In this document: positions 44,564 through 53,567 of the stretch, piece after piece | Numbering within the stretch: the first letter of the stretch is position 1 | Layout: every line of letters starts with the position of its first letter | Position numbers and translations under genes: made by a program | Assembly: GCF_017545445.1 (NCBI RefSeq) | Contig: NZ_JAFWOM010000140.1 | Coordinates: forward strand, 62,001-126,000 | DNA from: Fibrobacter sp. | Lineage (GTDB): Bacteria; Fibrobacterota; Fibrobacteria; Fibrobacterales; Fibrobacteraceae | Length of the DNA: 64,000 bases | Direction of reading: 5' to 3' | Notes under the pieces: generated by a model | Told to the model about the DNA's origin: nothing | The model's input: only the letters and a program-made list of their open reading frames with translations | Database searches by the model: none

Positions 44564-45463
44564 ATGAATAACATCCTTTTTCATAAGAACACAAACATCC
44601 GCACTGCGGATTTTTCGATATTGAATCTTTTACGCGAAGTGAGCATGTTCCCCGACAAGATTGCCATGTTCAACAGCTTGAAGGAACTTGGTTTAGAAAA
44701 CTACGTGAAGGTTCAGGCAGCGGCACTTCTTCTTGTGAGGCGCGGCTCTGTTGATGTTGAATTGGATTTGAAACATTATAAACTCGAAGCTGGTTCTTTG
44801 TTTGTCGTTTTTCCAGAACAGGTGGTACGCGCTAAGAATGTTTCGGAAAATTTTGATCCCATCTGCATAGCTTGTTCAAAAAATATGATCGACGAGTTGA
44901 TTATACGCTTTGACGACACGACTCGCTTGATTCTGAAAATTCGCGAAAATCCGTTGATGCAATTGGAAAGAGTTGAGTTTGAACAAATGAACTCAAGCTT
45001 TGAATTCTTGAAAAAGAAGTTTGAAACGACCGATATGAATTCGTGCCGCCTGCAAATATTGAAAAATTATTTGATTGGTCTCTTGTACGAATGCATTGGA
45101 ATGAGGAGCGATCCTGCTACTGCGGACGTGGTCAAGAGCCGAGGACAGGTGCTATTCTCGCAGTTTATTGACCTCGTTGTTGAGCATCATCGCGAACAGC
45201 ATTCCGTGAAGTTTTATGCCGATGAACTTGGCATTACGCCGAAGTACCTCTCCGCTGTTGCCGAAGAGCAGACCGGCAAGAATGCCAAGCGATGGATTGA
45301 CGAACATATTGCGCTTGATGCGAAGGTCCTGCTGCGCTCGTCTTCCAGAGACATTCAAAAAGTTTCGAAAATTCTGAACTTCCCGGATGTATCTTTCTTT
45401 GGAAAGTTCTTCAAGCGTCTTGTCGGAGTTTCGCCCAAAGCCTACCGCAAAACTGCGGAATAA
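44564..45463 (+). CDS. AraC family transcription regulator
   Basis: 299 residues. The first 130 residues look like a cupin-type sensor (VQAAALLLVRRGSVDVELDLKHYKLEAGSLFVVFPEQVV). The last 100 carry two helix-turn-helix units: VKFYADELGITPKYLSAVAEEQTGK and SRDIQKVSKILNFPDVSFFGKFFKRLVGVSPKAYRK. The ligand is unknown. The 180 bases upstream contain no recognised operator. Neighbours on either side are unrelated in function, so its target cannot be read from context. Confidence 0.9.
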   Translation: MNNILFHKNTNIRTADFSILNLLREVSMFPDKIAMFNSLKELGLENYVKVQAAALLLVRRGSVDVELDLKHYKLEAGSLFVVFPEQVVRAKNVSENFDPICIACSKNMIDELIIRFDDTTRLILKIRENPLMQLERVEFEQMNSSFEFLKKKFETTDMNSCRLQILKNYLIGLLYECIGMRSDPATADVVKSRGQVLFSQFIDLVVEHHREQHSVKFYADELGITPKYLSAVAEEQTGKNAKRWIDEHIALDAKVLLRSSSRDIQKVSKILNFPDVSFFGKFFKRLVGVSPKAYRKTAE

Positions 45464-45564
45464 GGGGGTGCTGATTTTGGGGGCTTATAAATCCTATTTG
45501 TAAGAAATTAAGCAAATCCTTAAGACTTGCGAAAACGGGTTAAATTAACTAAATTTGTCGCCCT

Positions 45565-47340
45565 ATGAATCCGAATGGCGCAATTATTGTACAAAGCAAC
45601 CTCGAAATTATGGTCGAGGTCGATAATCCGAACTATACCACCGCACGTGATGCAATCGCACCTTTTACGGAGCTTGTCAAAAGCCCGGAACACTTGCACA
45701 CTTATAAAATTTCTCATTTGAGTTTGTGGAACGCTGCGGCGACAGGGCTCCGCGCTCCCGAAGTTCTCGAACGCTTGGATAGTCAAAGTCGCTACCCCGT
45801 ACCCCCGTCGGTCGTCACCGAAATCGAAGACTACATGGCACGCTACGGCTTGCTCCGTCTTAAAAAAGAAGATGACCGTTTGCTGATGGAATCCGATGAT
45901 AAAATTATGTTCCTCGAAATCTGCAAACTGAGGGATGTGGAGCCGTTCATCATCGAACATATTGACGACACGCATGTCGTTGTTGATCCGGAACGTCGCG
46001 GCCACCTCAAGATGGTGCTGACCAATGCTGGCTTCCCGGTCGAAGACCTCGCTGGTTATACCGTTGGCGACCCGCTCCCGATTAAGCTTCGCGAAACAAC
46101 TGTTTCTGGTAAGCCGTTCACGCTCCGCGATTACCAGAAGGATGCCGCACAAGTGTTCTACGCGAGCGGTAGCGAAAAGGGTGGTTCCGGCGTAATCGTG
46201 CTCCCCTGCGGTTCCGGTAAGACCGTTATCGGACTTGCGACGATGGCGTTAATACAAACTAAGACCTTGATTCTGACGCCGAACATTTCTTCTTCGCGCC
46301 AGTGGATCCGCGAAATTTGCGACAAGACGAACCTCACGCTCGACCAAGTGAAGGAATACTCCGGCGAAGTCAAGGAAATCGGTCCGGTGACAGTCGCCAC
46401 GTACCAGATCTTGACGCAACGCAAACGTGCCAAGAAGGGCGACGATGATAAGGAAGTCAAAGAACCGGAAATGACGGAAGAAGAAGTCAAGAAGGAACTC
46501 GCCAACTTCCCGCTGTTCAGTCAAGAAAAGTGGGGACTCATGATTTATGACGAAGTCCACTTGCTCCCGGCTCCGGTGTTCCGTCTGAGTACCGAAATGC
46601 AGGCCACTCGTCGCTTGGGCCTTACGGCAACGCTCGTTCGCGAAGACCACAAAGAAACTGAAGTGTTCAGCTTGATCGGACCGAAAAAGTTCGACATCCC
46701 GTGGCGCATCTTGGAAGCACAAGGCTGGATTGCCACTGCCGACTGTAACGAAATCCGTATTCCGATGGAACCGGAACTCAAGATGAAGTACGCACTTGCT
46801 CCCGTTCGTGAAAAGATTACGCTTGCGAGCACGAACCCCGAAAAGACGGATATCGTCGAACGATTGCTCAAGCATTTCAGCAAGCCCGACGACCGCGTGC
46901 TCATTATCGGCCAGTACATCGACCAGCTCGAAGCTCTTTCCGAAGATTTGCAGATTCCGTTGATTACCGGCAAAACTCCGAACAAGGAACGCGAAAAGCT
47001 TTACGGAGCCTTCCGCTCTGGCGCACAGAAGAACCTCATGGTCTCTAAGGTTGGTAACTTTGCCATCGACTTGCCCGATGCGAACGTGCTCATCCAGATT
47101 TCGGGTACGTTCGGAAGCCGCCAAGAAGAAGCCCAGCGCCTTGGCCGCGTACTCCGCCCCAAGAGCGACGGCGGTGCAGCCCACTTTTACAGCATCGTGA
47201 CGCAGGACTCCAAGGAACAGGAATTTGCAATGAACCGCCAGCTGTTCCTTACCGAACAAGGTTATGCGTACAAGATAATCAAGCGTGGTGATTGGGACAT
47301 TCTCAGCCGCACGCCCGAAGAACTTGCTGCAAGAGCATAA
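45565..47340 (+). CDS. XPB/Ssl2-type DNA repair helicase
   Basis: 591 residues, superfamily 2 helicase. An N-terminal XPB damage-recognition-like domain precedes the helicase core: Walker A in IVLPCGSGKTVIGLATM near residue 211-222, the DEVH box in WGLMIYDEVHLLPAPVF, LGLTATLVREDHKE (motif III), and C-terminal motifs ISGTFGSRQEEAQRLGRVLRPK (motif VI). The closest known family is the bacterial form of the XPB helicase, which pairs with a nuclease Bax1 in archaea; no Bax1 is beside it. Ends in a strong terminator. Confidence 0.9.
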   Translation: MNPNGAIIVQSNLEIMVEVDNPNYTTARDAIAPFTELVKSPEHLHTYKISHLSLWNAAATGLRAPEVLERLDSQSRYPVPPSVVTEIEDYMARYGLLRLKKEDDRLLMESDDKIMFLEICKLRDVEPFIIEHIDDTHVVVDPERRGHLKMVLTNAGFPVEDLAGYTVGDPLPIKLRETTVSGKPFTLRDYQKDAAQVFYASGSEKGGSGVIVLPCGSGKTVIGLATMALIQTKTLILTPNISSSRQWIREICDKTNLTLDQVKEYSGEVKEIGPVTVATYQILTQRKRAKKGDDDKEVKEPEMTEEEVKKELANFPLFSQEKWGLMIYDEVHLLPAPVFRLSTEMQATRRLGLTATLVREDHKETEVFSLIGPKKFDIPWRILEAQGWIATADCNEIRIPMEPELKMKYALAPVREKITLASTNPEKTDIVERLLKHFSKPDDRVLIIGQYIDQLEALSEDLQIPLITGKTPNKEREKLYGAFRSGAQKNLMVSKVGNFAIDLPDANVLIQISGTFGSRQEEAQRLGRVLRPKSDGGAAHFYSIVTQDSKEQEFAMNRQLFLTEQGYAYKIIKRGDWDILSRTPEELAARA

Positions 47341-47360
47341 TCGCATAAGATATAAGCTTA

Positions 47361-47419
47361 TTGGGAAGTTTCCTGAAGATAATGTTAAACATTGTCATTT
47401 GGGGACTTCCCATTTTTTC
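47361..47419 (+). terminator. Long-hairpin terminator after the helicase gene
   Basis: GGGAAGT (47363-47369) pairs with ACTTCCC (47405-47411); inside, GATAATG and CATTGTC pair around a TTAAA loop. A run of six T follows. It lies 20 bases after the stop codon. Confidence 0.8.
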
Positions 47420-47520
47420 TTTGCTAAAAACGTTTATATTGATGTATAAATAAAATTCTGCAATTATATCCTCTTTATAAATTGCTATTTTTTGACATGT
47501 AAAATCAAAAAGAGGAATCT

Positions 47521-48993
47521 ATGTGCGAAAATTGCAATTCTAACCGTCCAGTCCGTGTCCGTTTTGCCCCGAGCCCGACGGGCTACCTGCATGTGGGCGG
47601 TGCGCGTACCGCTATTTACAACTACTTCTTTGCTAAACACATGGGCGGTACGTTCTATCTGCGTATCGAAGATACCGACCGCAAACGTTATAACGAAACA
47701 GCTTTGCACGACTTGATGCGCGACCTGAAGTGGCTCGGCCTCCAGTGGGATGAAGGTCCGGGTTGCGAAGGCGATTGCGGTCCGTATTTCCAGAGCGAAC
47801 GCTTGGACATTTACCACCGTGAAATCAAGAAGCTTTTGGATGCTGGCTGCGCCTACTACTGCTTCTGCACCGAAGAACGCCTGCAGGAAGTTCGCGCCGA
47901 ACAGGAAAAGTCTCATGTGCCGGTGACCGGTTACGACCGCCATTGCCGTAATATTTCCCGCGAAGAAGCCGAAGCCCGCATTGCCGCTGGCGAAAAGGCT
48001 GTCATCCGCTTCAAGGTGCCAGAAACTGGCGTGACCGAATTCGATGATATGATTCGCGGCCACATCAGCTACCAGAACGAACTTTTGGACGACCTCGTGC
48101 TCATCAAGCGCGACGGTTACCCGACCTACCATTTTGCAAGCGTCGTGGATGACCATCTTATGGGTACGACTCACGTGCTCCGCGGTGACGAATGGATCAG
48201 TTCCACACCGAAGCATGAACTCCTTTACAAGGCTTTCGGCTGGCAACCGCCTGTATGGTGCCACTTGCCGGTGATTCTCGACAAGAACGGCGGTAAGCTT
48301 TCGAAGCGCAAGGGTGCCGCTTCTGTCGGTGACTTCCGCGATCTCGGCTACTTGCCAGAAACGCTCGTGAACTACCTCGCTCTGCTCGGCTGGAACCCGG
48401 GCGACGACCGCGAAGTCATGACTATCAAGGAAATGGTCGATAGCTTCACGCTGGAACGCATCAACCCGAAATCCGCCAGCTTCGACGAAAAGAAGCTCCA
48501 GTGGATGAACGGCCAGCATATCCACATGTGCGATGACGCATTCCTCAAGGGCATCATGAAGGAAGGCCTTGCCGCAAAGGGCATCGATCTTTCGAACGAA
48601 CCGGAAGCACGCCTCGACGAAATCGTGAAGCAGCTCAAGCCGCGCGCCCACTTTGTGCAGGACCTCGCTGACATGGCGGTCTATTTCTTTGTCGCCCCGA
48701 CGACCTACGACGAAAAGGGCGTGAAGAAGCACTTTGGCGAAGGCTCCAAGGAACTGGCAACGCTTGTTCGCGATATGCTCGCTTCTATCGAAGACTTCAA
48801 GACTCCGGTCATCGAAAAAGGATTCTATGAACTTGCAGAACGTTGCGGTCACAAAGTCGGCGAACTCGTCGGTGCTCCGCGCCTTGCGGTCTCCGGCGTG
48901 ACGGCTGGCCCTGGCTTGTGGGAACTCTTCGAGTTGCTCGGTAAGGAAGAAACGCTCCGCCGCATCGACGTGGCAATGCCGATGATGAAGTAG
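47521..48993 (+). CDS. gltX: Glutamyl-tRNA synthetase
   Basis: Attaches glutamate to tRNA-Glu (and possibly tRNA-Gln); cytoplasmic. 490 residues, class I. The HIGH equivalent is in FAPSPTGYLHVGGARTAI, the KMSKS equivalent is KLSKRKGAASVGDF, and RIEDTDRKRY and YCFCTEERL are family blocks. The AAGAGG ribosome site precedes the ATG. It ends beside an inverted-repeat element (48999-49090). A long minus-strand open frame inside it is an artefact of the third-codon GC bias. Confidence 0.97.
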   Translation: MCENCNSNRPVRVRFAPSPTGYLHVGGARTAIYNYFFAKHMGGTFYLRIEDTDRKRYNETALHDLMRDLKWLGLQWDEGPGCEGDCGPYFQSERLDIYHREIKKLLDAGCAYYCFCTEERLQEVRAEQEKSHVPVTGYDRHCRNISREEAEARIAAGEKAVIRFKVPETGVTEFDDMIRGHISYQNELLDDLVLIKRDGYPTYHFASVVDDHLMGTTHVLRGDEWISSTPKHELLYKAFGWQPPVWCHLPVILDKNGGKLSKRKGAASVGDFRDLGYLPETLVNYLALLGWNPGDDREVMTIKEMVDSFTLERINPKSASFDEKKLQWMNGQHIHMCDDAFLKGIMKEGLAAKGIDLSNEPEARLDEIVKQLKPRAHFVQDLADMAVYFFVAPTTYDEKGVKKHFGEGSKELATLVRDMLASIEDFKTPVIEKGFYELAERCGHKVGELVGAPRLAVSGVTAGPGLWELFELLGKEETLRRIDVAMPMMK

Positions 48994-48998
48994 AATAT

Positions 48999-49090
48999 AG
49001 TGGTTAGTAAGCAGTGGTTAGTAAACAGGAATTGTAATTAAAACGTTCCCTATTACATCCCTAACCACTAATCACCAACCACTAACCACT
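48999..49090. repeat. Intergenic inverted repeat of AGTGGTTAGT / ACTAACCACT heptads
   Basis: Left arm 48999-49029 (AGTGGTTAGTAAGCAGTGG and on) is almost the exact reverse complement of right arm 49059-49090 (CCTAACCACTAATCACCAACC and on), with a 29-base AT-rich loop. It fills nearly the whole 108-base gap, and ends 11 bases before the next ATG, which has no clear ribosome site. The same type lies at 11695-11810 upstream of nadC. Confidence 0.85.
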
Positions 49091-49101
49091 ACCCTCAATC
49101 C

Positions 49102-50352
49102 ATGCGTCAATTTTTCCCTTATAAGTTATACTCTCAGCAGCTATACTGTAGGCAATGCAGGCGGGCTGTGCTCCATGACATTTGCGCCATGGAAGAGTTT
49201 TCGACGTATGGGGGATTAGAAAAAGGCATCCCGCTGCTCTGTGTTTGTACACACTGCGCAACGTTTCATGTCGCATTTTCGCAGGAATTTGCGTTCTGCC
49301 GCAAAGACGATGTTCATTCTGAATACGCAAAAATTTATGGTCACAACCGTATTTTTCCCGGTGACTGGATTTATTTTGACGGGGCGATAAGGCCTTGCGT
49401 TGTCAAGAGCTTTTTCCAATCGCAAGACAAGGATATCGTCGTCTATAAAAGGAATGGACTTACCGACGAAAAGTACGAAGGTCCAAAGATTGCCATTGAC
49501 CATGAGGAATCGCCTGACGGCTACAAACTTTTGCCGGCACAAAGCGTTTATACGTTATTGGGAGATCACGTTTATCATGTGCTCCGCAAGCAGTTTGGCA
49601 TCGCGGTCGGAGTTGTAAAGGACGAGACTAAAGATAAACTCGTCGCATTGATGGACGACGGCATGATGATTTTCATCAGCTATCCGCGCTATGCCGAAAA
49701 TCCGCCGAATGACGAAGTCGCTTTTGTCGTACGTAAAAGGCTGGAACATCTTTCGAACGGACTCAGCGAAGAAGTGACCGTAGAAGCAGGGCAGGGAATC
49801 GTTTATTTAAAAGGTTTTGTAAATAGCCTTGCGACAAAAAAAGCGGTTGGCGAATGCGTCAATGACATGTCGGGCATTCGCGGATGCGTCAACATGGTAC
49901 GCGTGCGGAAAAATTCCAAAATGTCCGATAGCGATTTGGAACGATGCGTTTGGGATGTTCTCGACGATGCTACAATCCCGATTTTTAAGTACAAAGTCAA
50001 AGTAAAATCGGGCAACGCTCAAGTGACATTTTATTATGAAGACGAAGTTTATCCAACAGAATTGAGATCCCAAATTGAAAACATTCCAGGAATCATCTCG
50101 TTAAATTTATCTGGAACTGCAATTTTAAAAAAGAATCTCGGGCAAAAGGAACTTTGTCATAAAATTATGGATAGAATCGCCTCTATCCACTTCTTGAAAG
50201 ATATATTTGTTCGCGTGACATACGTGGGAAACAGATACTTGGTCGAAGGGCGAGTCAAAAATATCGCACAACGTGAATTTGCACTTTTAGTGGTTGCTGG
50301 CCTTACAAAGTCTGTATCGGTCGGAAACCGCCTTAGAATTTTCAAGCCTTAA
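49102..50352 (+). CDS. Zinc-ribbon and BON-type domain protein of unknown function
   Basis: 416 residues. The N-terminus has two CxxC pairs, C16-RQ-C19 and C49-TH-C52, spaced as in a zinc ribbon, with no signal peptide. From about residue 215 come BON-like repeats: EEVTVEAGQGIVYLKGFVNSLATK, then SGIRGCVNMVRV, and further copies near 300 (VKSGNAQVTFYYEDEVYP...IPGIISLNLSG) and 370 (NRYLVEGRVKNIAQREFAL). BON domains usually bind membranes or phospholipid and are exported (OsmY, secretins), so their presence in a protein that starts with a cytoplasmic zinc ribbon is odd. Fourteen bases upstream of the WYL regulator, likely co-transcribed. Confidence 0.65.
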   Translation: MRQFFPYKLYSQQLYCRQCRRAVLHDICAMEEFSTYGGLEKGIPLLCVCTHCATFHVAFSQEFAFCRKDDVHSEYAKIYGHNRIFPGDWIYFDGAIRPCVVKSFFQSQDKDIVVYKRNGLTDEKYEGPKIAIDHEESPDGYKLLPAQSVYTLLGDHVYHVLRKQFGIAVGVVKDETKDKLVALMDDGMMIFISYPRYAENPPNDEVAFVVRKRLEHLSNGLSEEVTVEAGQGIVYLKGFVNSLATKKAVGECVNDMSGIRGCVNMVRVRKNSKMSDSDLERCVWDVLDDATIPIFKYKVKVKSGNAQVTFYYEDEVYPTELRSQIENIPGIISLNLSGTAILKKNLGQKELCHKIMDRIASIHFLKDIFVRVTYVGNRYLVEGRVKNIAQREFALLVVAGLTKSVSVGNRLRIFKP

Positions 50353-50366
50353 AAAGGAGGGGTAAT

Positions 50367-51347
50367 ATGGCATCTGGATACGAAAAAATCAACAAAATTA
50401 AAAGTAAACTCCGTTACCCGATGACGGTGACGATGCTTGCCAAAGCCATGGATTGTGGGCCAAGAACCATCTTCCGTCACTTGGATGCTTTGCAACAAGA
50501 AAACTGCGGACTTCACAAGTACAAGAAAGATGGTGAAACGTTCTACGTTATCCAAACTGCCGAAAAGCTCGATTTCAACCAAAAAATAGTCAAGCAGCTT
50601 GAAAAACTGAAAAAGACGATGGATGACACCACTCCTGTGGATTTGAAAAACCGCAAGCTCATCGATAGTGTTATCACATCCATGCAGACTACGGACCCCG
50701 ATAATTTCAAAGCCGAAGCGATTACGCTCGACCCCAATTACATCATGGATTACGGTCCGTTCTGCGACCACAAAGCTCAAGATGCGATGGTATCAAGGCT
50801 TTTGAAAGCTATTCGCGATGGTTTCAAGATTCGCATTTCGTACAAGAGCACAAACGAAGGCACCGAAAAGAAAACGGTTGAAGTAAGCCCGGTAAAACTC
50901 ATCATGCGCATTGACACATTGTACTTGATTGCCGCAGACGATACGTTCCCGGAAACACATGTTTTCAAGAATTACCTTGTAGAAAATATCGTCAACCTCA
51001 CCCAGACCAACATTTCTGCCATTCCGTTACGTGAGCCGTTTAACGCAGATGAACATTACAAGTATGCGTTTGGAAAGTACGTTTCGGCTGAAGATCCGCA
51101 AACAGTTTCACTTCTCATCAAGTCGAACTGGCTCAAGACGCAATTCTTGAAATCTCGTTTCTCGCCGAATGCAGAAATCAACGAAGACAATGGCGATATG
51201 GTTGTCAATTTAAAGCTCCGCTTGACACCAGACTTTAAGACTTGGCTTTTCGGCGTGCTCCAAGATGTCAAAATTTTGAAGCCGGAATCGCTGAAAACCG
51301 AAATGATTGATAAATTGAAAGCTACATTGAAGGAAATGAAGGCGTAA
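50367..51347 (+). CDS. WYL domain transcription regulator
   Basis: 326 residues. A winged helix at the N-terminus (MTVTMLAKAMDCGPRTIFRHLDAL) is followed from about residue 145 by a WYL-type domain: SRLLKAIRDGFKIRISYKS, VSPVKLIMRIDTLYLIAAD, and the downstream WCX-like beta-rich segment (QTVSLLIKSNWLKTQFLKS). WYL domains sense nucleic acids or nucleotides and often control defence or DNA-repair genes. The Trp of the WYL triplet is replaced (L-Y-L in DTLYLIAAD). AAAAGGAGG ribosome site. Two bases from queA. Confidence 0.88.
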   Translation: MASGYEKINKIKSKLRYPMTVTMLAKAMDCGPRTIFRHLDALQQENCGLHKYKKDGETFYVIQTAEKLDFNQKIVKQLEKLKKTMDDTTPVDLKNRKLIDSVITSMQTTDPDNFKAEAITLDPNYIMDYGPFCDHKAQDAMVSRLLKAIRDGFKIRISYKSTNEGTEKKTVEVSPVKLIMRIDTLYLIAADDTFPETHVFKNYLVENIVNLTQTNISAIPLREPFNADEHYKYAFGKYVSAEDPQTVSLLIKSNWLKTQFLKSRFSPNAEINEDNGDMVVNLKLRLTPDFKTWLFGVLQDVKILKPESLKTEMIDKLKATLKEMKA

Positions 51348-51349
51348 CA

Positions 51350-52396
51350 ATGGAATGTCGTCTTTCTGACTTTAACTTTGAATTCCCTAAAGAACTGATT
51401 GCGAGCCGCACGGCAGGGAAAGGCAAAACCCATATTCTCTATTGCCCGAAGAATGGCGGTGAACGCCGTATCATGAAGGCTCCGGAAATCGTCGATTTGT
51501 TCCGTCCTGGCGATTGCCTCGTGGTGAACAATACGAAGGTGATTCCCGCTCGTCTATACGGCGAGACGCAATTTGGCGGCCAAGTCGAAGTTCTCTTGGT
51601 GCAGGCGCTGAACCCCTCCGAAGCAGGTGAAGCCCGCTTTGAAGCCAAAGTGCATCCGGGCAAGGCGTTCCAAGTCGGGCGAGAACTCACGCTGGCAGGC
51701 GTTCGCACGTTCGTGGAAGAAGTTCATGAAGAAGACGGCAACCGCGTTTTGCGTTTTGCAAAGACTCCTGCTGAAATGGAAGAGGTCATGAACAAGGAAG
51801 GGCACGTTCCGCTGCCGCCTTACATCGATCGCCCCGATGACGAAGACGACAAGAAAGCGTACCAGACGATTTTTGCAAAATACGCCGGTGCCGTTGCCGC
51901 TCCGACTGCAAGTCTCCACTTTAGCGAACAAATGCTTGCTGACTTGAAAGCGAAAGGCGTCTATGTCGCCGAAGTCACGCTCCATGTAGGGCCGGGAACG
52001 TTCCAGAACATTTCCGTCGAAGATTTTTCGCAGCACAAAATGCACGGAGAACACTACGAACTGACGAAAGAAAACGCAGACATCATCAACAAGGCCAAGC
52101 GCGAAGGAGGCCGCATCGTTACTGTCGGCACGACAAGCACTCGCGTGGTCGAGACGATTGCCGATGCGAACGGATTCTTGAAGCCGCAAAAGGGCGTGAC
52201 ATACGCATTCTTCTATCCGGGTTATAAGTATAAACTCGTCGATGGGCTTTTGACAAACTTCCATTGGCCAAAGAGTTCTTTGATTTTACTCGTGTCTGCG
52301 TTCTATGGCCGTGAAAATACTTTAGCCGCATACAAAATGGCCGTAGAGAATAAACTTAAATTATTCAGCTACGGCGACGGAATGCTAATCCTTTAA
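51350..52396 (+). CDS. queA: S-adenosylmethionine:tRNA ribosyltransferase-isomerase
   Basis: Adds the ribosyl group of SAM to 7-aminomethyl-7-deazaguanine in tRNA to give epoxyqueuosine; cytoplasmic. 348 residues, usual length. Motifs are DFNFEFPKELIASR at the start, CLVVNNTKVIPARLYG, GHVPLPPYIDRPDDEDD, YQTIFAKYAGAVAAPTASLHF, VTLHVGPGTFQNI and FHWPKSSLILLVSAFYGRENTLAAY. Only two bases separate it from the WYL gene, so the three genes at 49102-52396 likely form one operon. tgt and other queuosine genes are not in the window. Confidence 0.97.
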   Translation: MECRLSDFNFEFPKELIASRTAGKGKTHILYCPKNGGERRIMKAPEIVDLFRPGDCLVVNNTKVIPARLYGETQFGGQVEVLLVQALNPSEAGEARFEAKVHPGKAFQVGRELTLAGVRTFVEEVHEEDGNRVLRFAKTPAEMEEVMNKEGHVPLPPYIDRPDDEDDKKAYQTIFAKYAGAVAAPTASLHFSEQMLADLKAKGVYVAEVTLHVGPGTFQNISVEDFSQHKMHGEHYELTKENADIINKAKREGGRIVTVGTTSTRVVETIADANGFLKPQKGVTYAFFYPGYKYKLVDGLLTNFHWPKSSLILLVSAFYGRENTLAAYKMAVENKLKLFSYGDGMLIL

Positions 52397-52404
52397 TAAA
52401 AACT

Positions 52405-52509
52405 GATCCCGGAATAAATCCGGGATGACAATAAAAAATATCACCTCGGTCACAGAGTCCGAGATGATAACGACAAAAAATATCACCCCGGCCACTGTGC
52501 CGGGGTCGA
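52405..52509. repeat. Three CCCGG-type palindromes in a row
   Basis: GATCCCGGAATAAATCCGGGATGAC (52405-52429), CACCTCGGTCACAGAGTCCGAGATG (52442-52466) and TATCACCCCGGCCACTGTGCCGGGGTCGA (52481-52509) follow each other with AATAAAAAATA-like spacers. They belong to the same family as 12716-12742 and 57979-58007. They lie between the convergent queA and the gene ending at 52522, so they may stop transcription from both sides. Confidence 0.85.
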
Positions 52510-52521
52510 TTGTATAAAAAA

Positions 52522-53049
52522 CTATTTTGCGGTAGAAGATTCGGATTCGATTTCCAGTGCAGGCGGAATTTTTTCATCCTTGCAGAGAATTTCTTCGCGA
52601 ATCTTGAAAGTGAAGTCCTCCAGATTGTTTTCGAACATTTTCTGGAAGGGTTTCTTTTTTTGTACGCGTTCCAATGCACAAGAACAGTAATTGATACGCT
52701 GGATTAACTTGGTTTCATTTGTCGGCGTATCGTGCGAAAAAATGCATTCGTGCATGATGGCGTATTCCATCGGGCGGTCATAGCGGAACTTGCATTTGCT
52801 ATTGGGCAAGTCCGGCTGGGCTGCAATTTTTTCGATAATTTTTTCGGTCGGGATGCCGCTACGGAACAAGTTATTCGCTTGGTAGCCCAAGATAAAGAAC
52901 AACAGGCAGACGATAATTCTAATCGTATTCCTCTTGCGGAATGCCATGCGAGAAAAGCTGCGTTCGATGGCGGCGAACGTTTGGGTGGCGTGTTTCTTGA
53001 CTTCGTTCAAGTCGTCATTTTCTACGTTGTTATTATTCTCTTCTGTCAT
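52522..53049 (-). CDS. Hypothetical single-pass membrane protein
   Basis: 175 residues, not recognised. A charged N-terminal 43 residues is followed by one hydrophobic helix (IIVCLLFFILGYQANNLF, about 45-63), then a C-terminal domain containing a few cysteines (SKCKFRY, HECIFSH, NYCSCALERV) that would face the periplasm. ATG overlaps the hpt stop (ATGA), meaning coupled translation with hpt and the GH57 gene upstream. No function can be assigned. Confidence 0.65.
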   Translation of the reverse strand: MTEENNNNVENDDLNEVKKHATQTFAAIERSFSRMAFRKRNTIRIIVCLLFFILGYQANNLFRSGIPTEKIIEKIAAQPDLPNSKCKFRYDRPMEYAIMHECIFSHDTPTNETKLIQRINYCSCALERVQKKKPFQKMFENNLEDFTFKIREEILCKDEKIPPALEIESESSTAK

Positions 53050-53567
53050 ACTTCTTCAAGAGTCCATATTTCGGGCAGGGTGCGGTAATCGTTTGCGTAA
53101 TCGAGACCGTAACCCACCACAAATTTATTTTCAATTTCAAAGCCGACAAAGTCGGCATGACAATCCACCACTCGCCTAGATTCCTTGTTCAGCAATACAC
53201 AAGTCTTGATGGATGCGGGGCCAAGCTCCGCAAGAGATTCCACCAATGATTTCATTGTGTTGCCCGTATCAAGGATATCGTCGATTACTAAAATGCGTTT
53301 GTCTTTAATGTCAATGTCGCCAAGCCCGCTAATTTTGACTTTTCCGTTGGACTCCGTGGAGTCGCCGTAGCTCGAAGCCTTGATGAATGCAATTTGCAAC
53401 TTAGGATTTGCGATACGTCGGGAAATGTCTGCCGAAAACATATAGCTACCGGTAAGAGCCGATAAAATCACGTCGAAATCGAACGCCTTCAATTCTTGGG
53501 CGAGCGATTCCAAACGCGTGTCTATTTGCTGCGCTGAAATAAGCGGGGCTTTCGACAATTTATACAT
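53046..53567 (-). CDS. hpt: Hypoxanthine phosphoribosyltransferase
   Basis: Purine salvage: converts hypoxanthine or guanine with PRPP to IMP or GMP; cytoplasmic. 173 residues, typical length. The PRPP loop is ILVIDDILDTGNTMKS, the first part has VILSALTGSYMFSADISR (the flexible loop and pyrophosphate site), and the C-terminal FVGFEIENKFVVGYGLDYAND has the base-binding residues. The open frame extends to a TTG at 53579, but the ATG at 53567 follows GAGG by six bases and is preferred. It overlaps the end of the GH57 gene by eight bases. Confidence 0.95.
   Translation of the reverse strand: MYKLSKAPLISAQQIDTRLESLAQELKAFDFDVILSALTGSYMFSADISRRIANPKLQIAFIKASSYGDSTESNGKVKISGLGDIDIKDKRILVIDDILDTGNTMKSLVESLAELGPASIKTCVLLNKESRRVVDCHADFVGFEIENKFVVGYGLDYANDYRTLPEIWTLEEV

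Noticed and set aside
47485..48852. 455-codon minus-strand open frame opposite gltX
   Set aside because: The sense strand has every motif of glutamyl-tRNA synthetase; the antisense frame is low in recognisable structure.
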